Assembly: GCA_021323675.1 (NCBI GenBank)
Contig: JAJPKP010000027.1
Coordinates: 124,001 to 188,000, forward strand
Reading direction: 5' to 3'
DNA from: Pseudomonadota bacterium
GTDB lineage: Bacteria > Desulfobacterota > Binatia > Binatales > Binataceae
Length of the DNA stretch: 64,000 nucleotides
Made by a program: the position numbers and the translations under genes. Positions 45,137 through 53,593 of the stretch are shown here, one piece after another. The number at the start of each line of letters is the position of its first letter. The first letter of the stretch is position 1. Below the pieces are notes generated by a model. That model saw nothing but the letters and a program-made list of their open reading frames with translations. It did not search any database and was not told the origin of the DNA.

Positions 45137-46960
45137 TTACGACGACGGTGCGGATGCCGGCGTCTCGATCGGGCTTGACGATGGCGTCGCGGTTCCGATC
45201 GGCGGCGACTGCTCGACCGGGGTCATCGTCGGCGTTTCAGTAGCGGTCGCGGTTTCACTCGGAGTCTCTGTCGCGGACGCAGTCGCGGTCGCGCTCACGG
45301 TCTCGGTCGGGCCTGGCGAGGGACGCGGACTCGCGCTTGCGCTCACCGTCGTGACGGGTGTCGCAGCGGCGGATCGCGTTGGGGTCGCCGTCGGCAAAGG
45401 GGTTTTCGACTCACGAGGAGCCGGAGTTTCGGTTGGATTCCGATTCGGTGACCTGGTTTCTGACGGCGCCGGTCCGGAGGTGTTTCGAGGCGACGGCGCC
45501 GCGGTTTCGCTGGGCTTCGGCGTTGCGCTTGCTCCAGCGCCGCGAACGGGTGGTGCCGGCGCGGCGGGATTATGGGTCGCGGTCGGCGACGACGTGTGTG
45601 TGCCCGGCGCAGTCGGCGTGTGGGTAGCGCTGGGAGCCGGCGTTTCCGTGCGCGTGGCGGTCGGTGTCTGCGTCGGTGTGGAGGTAGGCGTGGCCGTTGG
45701 AGTGGGAGTGGGCGTTGGAGTCGGCGTGGGCGTGGGAAGTATCCATTTCACCGGCCAACGCACGAAGATCAGGGTTGCGGTATGCCCCGCTCGCGCGGCT
45801 GTCATCTTGCCGGCCGGTCCGAACTTGTTGCTTTCGGGATCGTAGAGCTCGGCGCTATCGAGCGGTTTGAAAGTTATGTCGAGTCCACCGGCGATTAGAA
45901 CCTTGCCGTCGGGCAGGAGCGTCGCGGAATGGCCGAAGCGGCCGGCGTTCATGTCCGAAGTCGAGCTAAACATTCCCTTGGCCGGATCGAATATCTCCGC
46001 CGAGTTGTCGCTGTGACCGCCCGTAATCAGGACCCGGCCGTCCTTCAGGAGCGTTGCCGTATGCCCGGCGCGCGTTTCCTTCATCCTGGGCCCCGGCTTA
46101 AAGAGTCCCGTTTTTGGATTGTAGATCTCGGTCGTGTCGAGGGCGGCGTTGCGCGAATAGGGACTTCCGCCGGCAATCAATACACGGCCGTCCTCGAGCA
46201 GTGTCGCGGTATGGTAGATGCGGTCGGTGCTCATCGATCCGGTTGATGAAAATTTTCCGGTGGCCGGATTGTAAAGCTCGGCCTTGCGGTCGCCGCCGCC
46301 GGCGATCAGCACTCTGCCGTCGTCGAGCAACGTTGCGCTCTGCCGGTAACGGCTTATTGCCATTTTGCCTGTGGCGGCGAAGGTCTTGGTTTCGGGATTG
46401 AACAATTCCGCCGCGTCGGTGCTTCCGCCGACGATCAGCACCATGCCGTTTTTGAGCAGAGTGGCGGTCGGCTCATCGCGCGCCTCCGTCATCGAGGCCG
46501 TCTTTGAAAATCCTTCGACGGGCGAGAAAATTTCGGCGGACTTGAGAATCCACGGCATCACCGGCCCCGGAAACATTATCGTCGGCACCAGGACGGCATC
46601 GACTCCGCCCACGACGAGCACGCTGCCGTCGGGCAGGAGAGAGGCGGCATGATGGTCGCGCCTCGAATCCATCTTTCCGATCGGAAGAAACTGGCCGGTC
46701 TCGACGTCGTAGATTTCAGCGGTCTCCAGCACCGCCGGGCTCTCTCCGGTCGGGACCTTGATAGTGCCGGTGCCGCCGGTAATCAGCACGACCGGGCGCA
46801 GGACCACGGTCGGAGTGGCGGTTGGCGTCAGCGTGGGGGTGGGCTTTTTGCGAGATCGCCGGCTGCGCGCGGCCGCGCCATTGACGCACAGGCCGACGAA
46901 CATCGCGGCGGCCGCGAAAACGGCGAGAAAGCGCAGGGTTCTTCCGCAGCGGGTCATCAT
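45137..46960 (-). CDS. Kelch-repeat secreted protein with Pro/Thr/Ser-rich stalk
   Basis: 607 aa from the ATG at 46960, which overlaps the MFS stop (ATGATGA). Signal peptide around LRFLAVFAAAAMFVGLCVNG, then a short TP-rich linker (KKPTPTLTPTATPT). Residues about 55-395 hold seven kelch-like repeats ending in DGRVLIAGG-type strands (LPDGSVLVVGG, LKNGMVLIVGG, LDDGRVLIAGG, LEDGRVLIAGG, LKDGRVLITGG, LPDGKVLIAGG, preceded by PVVLITGG), each with H-x-A-T/S-L-L. A galactose-oxidase-like propeller without the oxidase copper residues is expected. The last 210 residues are almost only Thr, Pro, Ser and Ala, with no membrane anchor or sorting tail at the end. Confidence 0.82.
   Translation of the reverse strand: MMTRCGRTLRFLAVFAAAAMFVGLCVNGAAARSRRSRKKPTPTLTPTATPTVVLRPVVLITGGTGTIKVPTGESPAVLETAEIYDVETGQFLPIGKMDSRRDHHAASLLPDGSVLVVGGVDAVLVPTIMFPGPVMPWILKSAEIFSPVEGFSKTASMTEARDEPTATLLKNGMVLIVGGSTDAAELFNPETKTFAATGKMAISRYRQSATLLDDGRVLIAGGGDRKAELYNPATGKFSSTGSMSTDRIYHTATLLEDGRVLIAGGSPYSRNAALDTTEIYNPKTGLFKPGPRMKETRAGHTATLLKDGRVLITGGHSDNSAEIFDPAKGMFSSTSDMNAGRFGHSATLLPDGKVLIAGGLDITFKPLDSAELYDPESNKFGPAGKMTAARAGHTATLIFVRWPVKWILPTPTPTPTPTPTPTATPTSTPTQTPTATRTETPAPSATHTPTAPGTHTSSPTATHNPAAPAPPVRGAGASATPKPSETAAPSPRNTSGPAPSETRSPNRNPTETPAPRESKTPLPTATPTRSAAATPVTTVSASASPRPSPGPTETVSATATASATETPSETATATETPTMTPVEQSPPIGTATPSSSPIETPASAPSS
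45142..45745 (-). repeat. Low-complexity Pro/Thr-coding tract
   Basis: The DNA for the stalk of the kelch protein is a degenerate short-period repeat (ACN-CCN and ACN-GCN codons), densest at 45640-45735 where units of six bases coding Thr-Pro occur in a row. Such tracts change length readily and are hard to assemble. Confidence 0.7.
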
Positions 46961-48306
46961 CGGTTTTTCTGCACCGGGGTCGCCAGCGTCGTGCGATGCG
47001 GGACCTTTTCCCACTCGTCTTCCTTGGCGGCAACGCTGAGAGGCAGGCCGCGGGTTTCATCGATGAACAGCCCGAAAATAAGCGCGCTGGGCAATCCAAG
47101 CAGCGCGAGATAGCCGATCACGTTGGTGAGTCCGCCGAGCGGGCGGATTAAAGCGGCGATCATCGCCTGCGCCAGCATCGAAAACACCGCGCCGACGATC
47201 ATCTGCCAGCCCATCATCGTCGAGCGCAGCGCGGCGGGGAAAAGCTCAGTGGCGGACGCATTCGCGCCGACGGTCATGATGCCCGAGCCGACTTTGAACC
47301 AGCAGTAGATCGACGTAAGCCAGACCATCGGCCATACGAACGAGACGTTGGGCCACCAGTAGAATGCGATCGCGCCGAGCCATGCCGCCCCGCCGAAGTA
47401 GGTGACGGTCGGAACCCGGCCGAACCGTTCCGACGTCCACGCGCCGATCGGGAAACCCACCATCCCGACCAGCATCCCGGTGACTACCAGTGTACTGGCT
47501 TTTTCAGGCGAAAGTCCGATTATCGAGACCGCTTCGTAGTAGAGCCATCCGTTGACCGCCGTGCCCGCGACCGTCGCGAGCGCGGCATTGGAAATCAGCG
47601 CGAGCGCGCGCCGGCGGTAGATGGGATTGAAGACGTCGTAGATACGGCTTTTGGTGATGGTGCCCTTCGAGCGCTGCTCCGCCCACTGCGTCTCCGGCAG
47701 CATCCGCGCCACCGGAAAAACCAGCGCGATTCCCGCAACCGACGGCGCAAACAGCCATCGCCACGAGTAGCCGACCCTGAGCAACACCGGAATTACGAAA
47801 TAGCCAAGCACGCCGCCGATCGCGCTTGCGGTCGCCGCTGCGGCCTGCCCTCGCGCGCGCTGATTGACCGGAAGCTCTTCGGCGAGCAGGGCGATTCCAG
47901 AAGTTACCGAGCCGCCGAGCAGCGCGGAGATGAGGATTTGATAGACGGCAAAGGACACGGCGCCTTGTGCGACTGCGCTGCCCAGCGACAGCAACGGCGC
48001 CAGGACGAGGCTCAGCAGGATGATTCGGCGGCGGCCGACCCGGTCGGCCCATCGAGAAAGCGCGAGAGATCCGAACGCCGACACCGACATCCAGGCAAAG
48101 AGTTTCGCGAGCGCCGATTGATCGAGGGCGAAGCTCTTGGAGATCCAGGGGGAGGCGATTCCGGCAATCGACAGGGTGTAGCCCTGGTAGATCTGGAGGA
48201 TGACGATAGCGGCGATGATGGCAGCGATTTCGCGCAGAGAATCGCCGGTGCGCGAGGAGACGGCGCTGGCCTGCGGGGTCCGGCTTTGGACGGCGGTCGT
48301 GTCCAT
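46957..48306 (-). CDS. MFS transporter
   Basis: 449 aa, twelve membrane segments. Between the second and third is the MFS signature SRWADRVGRRRIILLSLVLA; the conserved E-E-L-P-x-x-x-R (LLAEELPVNQRARGQAAAAT) after the fifth is typical of sugar/aromatic-acid porters of the metabolite-H+ symporter group. GAWTSERFGRVPTVTYFG repeats the signature in the second half. C-terminal EKVPHRTTLATPVQKNR is cytoplasmic. Substrate unknown. First gene of an apparent two-gene operon with the kelch protein. Confidence 0.88.
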   Translation of the reverse strand: MDTTAVQSRTPQASAVSSRTGDSLREIAAIIAAIVILQIYQGYTLSIAGIASPWISKSFALDQSALAKLFAWMSVSAFGSLALSRWADRVGRRRIILLSLVLAPLLSLGSAVAQGAVSFAVYQILISALLGGSVTSGIALLAEELPVNQRARGQAAAATASAIGGVLGYFVIPVLLRVGYSWRWLFAPSVAGIALVFPVARMLPETQWAEQRSKGTITKSRIYDVFNPIYRRRALALISNAALATVAGTAVNGWLYYEAVSIIGLSPEKASTLVVTGMLVGMVGFPIGAWTSERFGRVPTVTYFGGAAWLGAIAFYWWPNVSFVWPMVWLTSIYCWFKVGSGIMTVGANASATELFPAALRSTMMGWQMIVGAVFSMLAQAMIAALIRPLGGLTNVIGYLALLGLPSALIFGLFIDETRGLPLSVAAKEDEWEKVPHRTTLATPVQKNR

Positions 48307-48598
48307 CTAGCAGGGAGTCGCCGCTGGAAGATTCGCTAAATTACTGTTTTGTTTTTGCGAATTAGCCGTCGCCAAGCTGCCCCTCCCTGGCCACCCCAAA
48401 ACGGCTGCACCAGTTACGCTATTCGCGCTTACGAAATGCGTTATTCCAACCGCGTTATCGGAGTGCAGGTCCAAGAAATATTCCTTGTATTCCGCGGATA
48501 TTTCAACCCGAGGGATGTGGAATTTTGGGGCACGCCGATTGCACATTGAGAGGTAAGCATTCAGGCGGGGGAGCCACAGGAAAATCGAAAGGCGTTTT

Positions 48599-50491
48599 AT
48601 GAATTCAGGCGACAAGCTCGGCGAGACCTCGATGCATCCACTGCTCAGGTTTCTGTCCTATCTCAGACCGCACGCGCGGCTGGTCGTCGGAGCGGCCCTG
48701 ACGGGCATTGGGAAGTTTACCCTTCCGCTCGCCTTTCCGCTTGCGTTCCGATACGTCGTGGACGTTCTGGTCGCGTCGCATCCCCATCCCGATGCGATCA
48801 GCGGGACGATCGACCACTGGTGCGCCACAGTCTCCAGCCTGCTGGGACTGGGCACGGCGGTGCAGGGCAAGCTGGCCGCATTGAGCATCGTCCTGCTGCT
48901 GCTCTACACGCTGCAGGCGGTCGCCAGCTACTACCGCAACTACTGGGCGGGCCTGGCGGGCCATCGGCTCATCTTCGACCTTCAGTGCAAGCTGTTCGCC
49001 CATCTGCAGAGGCTCCCGCATTCGTTTTTCGATCGCAATCCCTCGGGTGCGATTGTTTCGCGCGTGCTGAATGACGTTTCGCGCGCCAACGAGCTGATCG
49101 ATTCGGCGTTCGTGGACGTGTGGATGGACGCGACGTCGCTGGCGATTGTCATCGGCCTTTTGTTCGCGATGGATTGGCGGCTTGCGCTGGTTGCCCTGGC
49201 AATCGCGCCGTTCTGGGTCGCCTTCATGCGCATCTACTCGCCTCGCATCAAGGCCGTAAGCCATCGGATGCAGGAAAAGGTCGAGGAGATTACCGGCGAG
49301 GTTCATGAGCGCGTGGTCGGCGCGACCACGGTCAAATCGTTCGGCGGCGAAGACCGCGAGGTCAGCCGTTTTCGCCAGCGCGGCAGCGAAATGTACGATC
49401 GCTCGATCGACAAGGTTCGCCTTGCCGCGTCACAGGAGATGCTCATTCAGCTCCTGACCCGCTCCGCGCCCGCCGTGGTGCTGTGGGTTGGCGCCGTGAT
49501 GATCGTGCATGGCACGCTCACGCTCGGCACCCTGATGGCGTTCTTCTTCTACGTGCAGTTCCTGTATCTGCCGCTGGAACGCTTCGCGCAGCTTTCGATC
49601 GTGGTCTCGGGATCGCTCGCGGCCATCGAACGGATGTTTGGTTTCCTCGACCTGCGGCCGGAGATCGCGGACCATCCGCTGAGCCGTCCGTTCCAGGTGA
49701 AGCGCGGTTCGGTGGATTTCGAAGGAGTGCATTTCGGCTACCCGCCGCGCGAAGGCGCTGAACGCCGCGAGGTCCTCAAAGGAATAGACCTGCACATTCC
49801 GGGCGGCTATCGCGTCGCGCTGGTTGGCCGCTCAGGCGCGGGCAAAACCACCCTGGCAAGCCTGATTCCGCGCTTTTACGACGTAACCGGCGGGCGCGTG
49901 ATGGTGGACGGCAAGGACGTGCGTCACTACACGCTCAAGTCGCTGCGCCAGGCCGTGAGCCTGGTGACCCAGGATGCGCTCCTGTTCAGCGCGAGCATCC
50001 GCGACAACCTGCTCTATGCGCGCCCGGATGCGACCGACGAGATGATGTGGCAGGCGCTCGAACAGGCCAACCTGCGCGAGTTCGTCGAGCAGGCGCCCGA
50101 CAAGCTCGACACCATTATCGGCGAGCGCGGAATGAAGGTCTCCGGCGGCCAGCGCCAGCGCCTCGCAATCGCGCGCGCCTTCCTCAAGGACTCGAAGATC
50201 GTCATCCTCGATGAGGCGACCTCGGCTGTGGATTCGGAGTCTGAGAACCTGATTCACGAGGCGATGGAGCGGCTGATGGAAGGCCGCACAGTGTTCCTGA
50301 TCGCGCATCGCCTGCGCAGCGCCGTGACTGCCGATCTGATCATCGCGCTCGACAACGGAACGGTGTCCGAAGTTGGCACGCATACCGACCTGCTCCGTCG
50401 CAACGGCACCTATGCCCGGCTGTATCGCGAACAGACCCGCGGCCTGATCCTGAATCCGCGCGATACCGAGGCTCAGCAAGTCGCCTTCTAA
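48599..50491 (+). CDS. ABC exporter, fused membrane and ATPase domains (MsbA/lipid A type)
   Basis: 630 aa from the ATG at 48599 preceded by GAAAGG; an ATG at 48632 is an alternative. Six membrane helices in the first 330 residues include ALQAVASYYRNYWAGLAGHR with intracellular loop RLPHSFFDRNPSGAIVSRVL. ATPase: Walker A VALVGRSGAGKTTLASLIPR, Q-loop LVTQDALLFSASIRDNL, signature VSGGQRQRLAIARAFLKDSK, Walker B IVILDEATSAVD and His FLIAHRLRSAVTADLI. Homodimeric exporter of lipid or drug-like substrates. Closed by a strong intrinsic terminator. Confidence 0.93.
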   Translation: MNSGDKLGETSMHPLLRFLSYLRPHARLVVGAALTGIGKFTLPLAFPLAFRYVVDVLVASHPHPDAISGTIDHWCATVSSLLGLGTAVQGKLAALSIVLLLLYTLQAVASYYRNYWAGLAGHRLIFDLQCKLFAHLQRLPHSFFDRNPSGAIVSRVLNDVSRANELIDSAFVDVWMDATSLAIVIGLLFAMDWRLALVALAIAPFWVAFMRIYSPRIKAVSHRMQEKVEEITGEVHERVVGATTVKSFGGEDREVSRFRQRGSEMYDRSIDKVRLAASQEMLIQLLTRSAPAVVLWVGAVMIVHGTLTLGTLMAFFFYVQFLYLPLERFAQLSIVVSGSLAAIERMFGFLDLRPEIADHPLSRPFQVKRGSVDFEGVHFGYPPREGAERREVLKGIDLHIPGGYRVALVGRSGAGKTTLASLIPRFYDVTGGRVMVDGKDVRHYTLKSLRQAVSLVTQDALLFSASIRDNLLYARPDATDEMMWQALEQANLREFVEQAPDKLDTIIGERGMKVSGGQRQRLAIARAFLKDSKIVILDEATSAVDSESENLIHEAMERLMEGRTVFLIAHRLRSAVTADLIIALDNGTVSEVGTHTDLLRRNGTYARLYREQTRGLILNPRDTEAQQVAF

Positions 50492-50518
50492 AGGTCGGCT
50501 GAAACCGGCAAAGAGTCA

Positions 50519-50550
50519 GGGGCGAGCAGCAATGCTCGCCCCTTTTTTTT
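50519..50550 (+). terminator. Strong intrinsic terminator
   Basis: Perfect ten-base stem GGGGCGAGCA / TGCTCGCCCC with a GCAA tetraloop and eight T residues, 28 bases after the ABC exporter stop. Confidence 0.95.
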
Positions 50551-50607
50551 CTGGGCAAAGTCAGCTTGTTTTATGCGCGTGATTAGTAAAGAATTTTGCA
50601 CTACGCC

Positions 50608-50632
50608 AAACTAGTGACAACATAACTAGTTT
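50608..50632. promoter_or_regulatory. Operator-like inverted repeat upstream of the thaumatin-like gene
   Basis: AAACTAGT at 50608-50615 and its exact complement ACTAGTTT at 50625-50632, nine bases apart, in an AT-rich stretch 73 bases before the start codon. A TTGCAC at 50596 and TTAAAT at 50631 could be promoter parts but spacing is poor. Arm length and spacing suit a dimeric helix-turn-helix repressor. Confidence 0.5.
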
Positions 50633-50704
50633 AAATATTTCTTGTTAGGCGGAAACCCTTGCTCTGAAGGACGCGCTCGAAAAAGGGATCGGTGAGAGCA
50701 GCAG

Positions 50705-53467
50705 ATGGAAATTCGCAAGCTCATGCAATGGATGCGCTTCATCACGTCCGCTAAGACCAGAATTGCGATTGTTTCAGGGATTGCGACCGTTGCGATCATG
50801 GCAATTGCGATAAGTGCCGCAGTCGGTGGACGAACCAAAACCGCCAGCGCATCCAGCGCCCCGGCGTTCGGATCGTCGTCGCAATGCCCGGCCGGCTCCC
50901 GCGCGCTGACGTTCACCAACAAATGCAATTTCGATGTGTATCTCGCGGAGCTGCCCGCCAGTCCCCAGCTACAGGGAACGCCAACCTGCTCAACTGACGC
51001 CGACTGCAACACCAACGCCGGGGATCCCACCGGTCCGGTGCTCTGCGTGAACGGCAAGTGCACCGAGACGTGTTCATCCGACTCGGATTGCGGCGCCAAT
51101 CAGACCTGCTGGCCTACGAACAACATGAATACTCCCGTGTCGGGGCCGGGCCACACGGTCAGTAACTGCGTGTTCTCGAACTTTGAGCCGACGAGTCTGT
51201 CGAGCCCTGCTCCAAGTTCGGGCTCTCCCTGGCAGCTTCCGGCAAACGGCGGAGAATCCGTGATCTGCGTACCGGAGGGACCCATCAATGGCCAGAAGGG
51301 CCCCCAGGGAGGGACCGTGCCATCCGGCGGCTCGTGCACGCAGAACTCGGATTGCGTGAGCAACACCTGCGCGGGAGATTCGCCCACATTTGATCGACTT
51401 TGCAAAACAGGGGAAGCGAATTGCCAGTGCAAGCCGGTGTTCACCTGGGGCGGCACGTTCTGGGGGCGGACCGAATGCACGGGCGCGAACACCTCGAGCA
51501 ATCAATTGACCTGCCAAACCGGCAACTGCGGCGCCGCCAATGGAGTGCAGGGATCGCTGGATTGCAACGGGACCGCTACTGTCCTCAATCCCTTTGCGCC
51601 GCAACCGCCTACTTATGTCGGCGAGTTTACGCTGGAAGTTCCACCTGTCCCGGCGACCTATAACGCCGGAGCTCAGGACTTTTACGACATCAGCAACGTG
51701 AGCGGCTTCAATGTCGGCTTTTCGATGGTCCCGGTCCAGGGGACGTTTTCTCCGCCATTTACCAACTCCAACATCTATCAATGCGGCCCCGCTGGCGCGG
51801 TGTCCTGGGATTCCTCCGGCAATCCGTTGACCTATTGTTCTTTTGATCTCGTCGATTCCAGCACCTGTCCATCCGTCCTTCAGTATCTCGATTCGAGCAG
51901 CAACCTCGCGGCGTGTTGGAATCCGAGCCAGGGCTGTTCCACCGGAGCGCTGACCACAGAACTGGGATGCAACAACCAGGTGCCGTTCCTCTGCCAGACG
52001 AGCGCTGATTGCCCATACAATCAGAACAATCCGCAAACCCAGACGATGACCTGCAACAAGGCTGGCGGTCAGAGTTTTGGCCAGTGTCAATGCAGCACGA
52101 CCAGCGACTGTCCGTCGGGTTTCACTTGCAACGGCGGCACCTGCCAGAACTCCAGCGCGACGTGGGCGGAGTTGTACGGTTGTTCGGGCTACTACAATCT
52201 CTCGCCTTACAACGGAAGCACCACCACTACGAAGGACGTCGGTATCGTGTGCGGCTGCCCGTCGTGGTCCAATCCGGGAACCTGCATCACCCACAACATC
52301 AACTGGGAGCAGATTCCTGCGGGGAGCAATGGCGTGCCGTCATCGACCGCGACGCCCTCAACCAACAATCTGTTTCTCGCATTTCACAACTCCTGTCCGT
52401 ACGCGTACTCCTACGCCTACGACGATCTGGCCGCGACCTACGGATGTACGAACGACCAGAGCACCGGTCCTTCCTACAATATGACCTTCTGTCCGGGAAC
52501 CAGCGGGCCGACCCCGACCGCTACGGCGACCCCGACCGCTACGGCGACAGCGACAGGGACGGCCACGGCGACGGCAAGCCGAACGCCGACGCCGACGGTC
52601 ACGGCGACGGCGACCGCGAGCGCTTCGCCGACCGCGACGGCCACGGCAACAGCCACCCGAACCCCGACCCCGACTTCGACTCCGAGCCGAACTCCGACGC
52701 CGACGGTTACGGCGACCGCCACCTCCAGCCCTTCGCCCACGGTGACCACTACGGCAACCGCGACCGTCAGTCCCTCGGCTACGCCGACGGCTACTCCAAC
52801 CGTTCAGGGCAAGACAGAGGTGCTGACGCAGGGGAGCGGCAAGTACAGTCCGGGTGACACTGCCGATCTGGGCAGCTTTGGCTATCAGCCATTGGGCAAC
52901 AACGGGCAACAGATCGAGTCAGTGACAGTAGAGATCGGCAAGCCGCGCGATTTCAGCTCGTTGACTTTGACGGCATCGATCGATGGATCCCAGGTCGCTT
53001 CGGTCACCGTCAACTCACCCAATATTGCCAAGGAGACGGTGTTTACCTTCTCGCCGGCTATCGATGTTCCAGCGGCATCGTCCGTCACCTTTGCGCTGAG
53101 CGGAGTGATTTCCAGCAGTTCGTCAAGCCGGCTTGATCTTTCCCGCCCCGTGAAGCTTGCGGGCATTTTGGGCGGCGGAAAGACGGGATCGATGAAAGGC
53201 GCGGGTCCGCTGATGTTCGCGTTGAGTTTGCTTGGGATGGTGATTGCGCCGTTCAGCACCACCGCGCGCAGGCGTCGGAGCGCGATATTCGCCGCCGCGA
53301 TCCTAATGCTTGCCACCGGGCTTGCCGGATGCGGCGGCTCTTCGTCAGGCGGCCCGGTCTCGACCGCCTCGACTCAGCATGTCATCGCGATGGATGTCAC
53401 CGAGGGCGGCGGTCAGGTCAACATAAGCGGGTTGCCCCTGAACCTCGGTACTATCAGCAAGAAGTAA
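50705..53467 (+). CDS. Thaumatin-like secreted protein with Thr/Ala/Pro stalk and double hydrophobic C-terminus
   Basis: 920 aa. A signal-anchor-like segment (residues 20-40, IAIVSGIATVAIMAIAISAA) leads to a thaumatin domain from about 66 to 597: ALTFTNKCNFDVYLAEL, FWGRTECTGANTSSNQLTCQ, TGNCGAANG, YVGEFTLEV, DFYDISNVSGFNVGFSMVP, CPYAYSYAYDDLAATYGC and YNMTFCP. Of the acidic-cleft set (Arg, Glu, three Asp), the Asp of the usual VDGFN is Ser. Large Cys-rich inserts (repeats of the CSTDADC, CSSDSDC, CTQNSDC, CSTTSDC type) enlarge it well beyond the 200-230 aa of plant proteins. A low-complexity stalk spans about 600-699, a beta domain 700-835, then two hydrophobic segments separated by ARRRRS and a lipobox-like GLAGCGG near residue 876, with 45 further residues. 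Secreted or surface-bound; substrate unknown. Confidence 0.82.
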   Translation: MEIRKLMQWMRFITSAKTRIAIVSGIATVAIMAIAISAAVGGRTKTASASSAPAFGSSSQCPAGSRALTFTNKCNFDVYLAELPASPQLQGTPTCSTDADCNTNAGDPTGPVLCVNGKCTETCSSDSDCGANQTCWPTNNMNTPVSGPGHTVSNCVFSNFEPTSLSSPAPSSGSPWQLPANGGESVICVPEGPINGQKGPQGGTVPSGGSCTQNSDCVSNTCAGDSPTFDRLCKTGEANCQCKPVFTWGGTFWGRTECTGANTSSNQLTCQTGNCGAANGVQGSLDCNGTATVLNPFAPQPPTYVGEFTLEVPPVPATYNAGAQDFYDISNVSGFNVGFSMVPVQGTFSPPFTNSNIYQCGPAGAVSWDSSGNPLTYCSFDLVDSSTCPSVLQYLDSSSNLAACWNPSQGCSTGALTTELGCNNQVPFLCQTSADCPYNQNNPQTQTMTCNKAGGQSFGQCQCSTTSDCPSGFTCNGGTCQNSSATWAELYGCSGYYNLSPYNGSTTTTKDVGIVCGCPSWSNPGTCITHNINWEQIPAGSNGVPSSTATPSTNNLFLAFHNSCPYAYSYAYDDLAATYGCTNDQSTGPSYNMTFCPGTSGPTPTATATPTATATATGTATATASRTPTPTVTATATASASPTATATATATRTPTPTSTPSRTPTPTVTATATSSPSPTVTTTATATVSPSATPTATPTVQGKTEVLTQGSGKYSPGDTADLGSFGYQPLGNNGQQIESVTVEIGKPRDFSSLTLTASIDGSQVASVTVNSPNIAKETVFTFSPAIDVPAASSVTFALSGVISSSSSSRLDLSRPVKLAGILGGGKTGSMKGAGPLMFALSLLGMVIAPFSTTARRRRSAIFAAAILMLATGLAGCGGSSSGGPVSTASTQHVIAMDVTEGGGQVNISGLPLNLGTISKK
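52503..52801 (+). repeat. Low-complexity Thr/Ala/Pro-coding tract
   Basis: About 300 bases of ACN, GCN and CCN codons in imperfect repeats such as ACGGCGACG and CCGACG units, coding the stalk of the thaumatin-like protein. Similar in style to the tract in the kelch gene at 45142-45745. Confidence 0.7.
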
Positions 53468-53505
53468 GGCCGAGCTCGGAACGGCTCCTTCACGAGAGAT
53501 CGAAA

Positions 53506-53550
53506 GCGCCGCCGCTTCCATGGCAATGAAGCGGCGGCGCGTATTTTCGC
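53506..53550 (+). terminator. Intrinsic terminator between convergent genes
   Basis: Thirteen-base perfect stem GCGCCGCCGCTTC / GAAGCGGCGGCGC (53506-53518 and 53528-53540), nine-base loop, then GTATTTTCGC. It ends the thaumatin-like gene and may also stop transcription of the opposing MFS gene. Confidence 0.8.
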
Positions 53551-53593
53551 TCCTTCGGACTGGTCCGCGGAATCGGCGAATTCCGGGGGTTGG

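Noticed and set aside
45137-45745. Pro/Thr tract as a CRISPR or tandem satellite array
   Set aside because: Units are short, degenerate and in frame with a protein stalk; no constant repeat with unique spacers.
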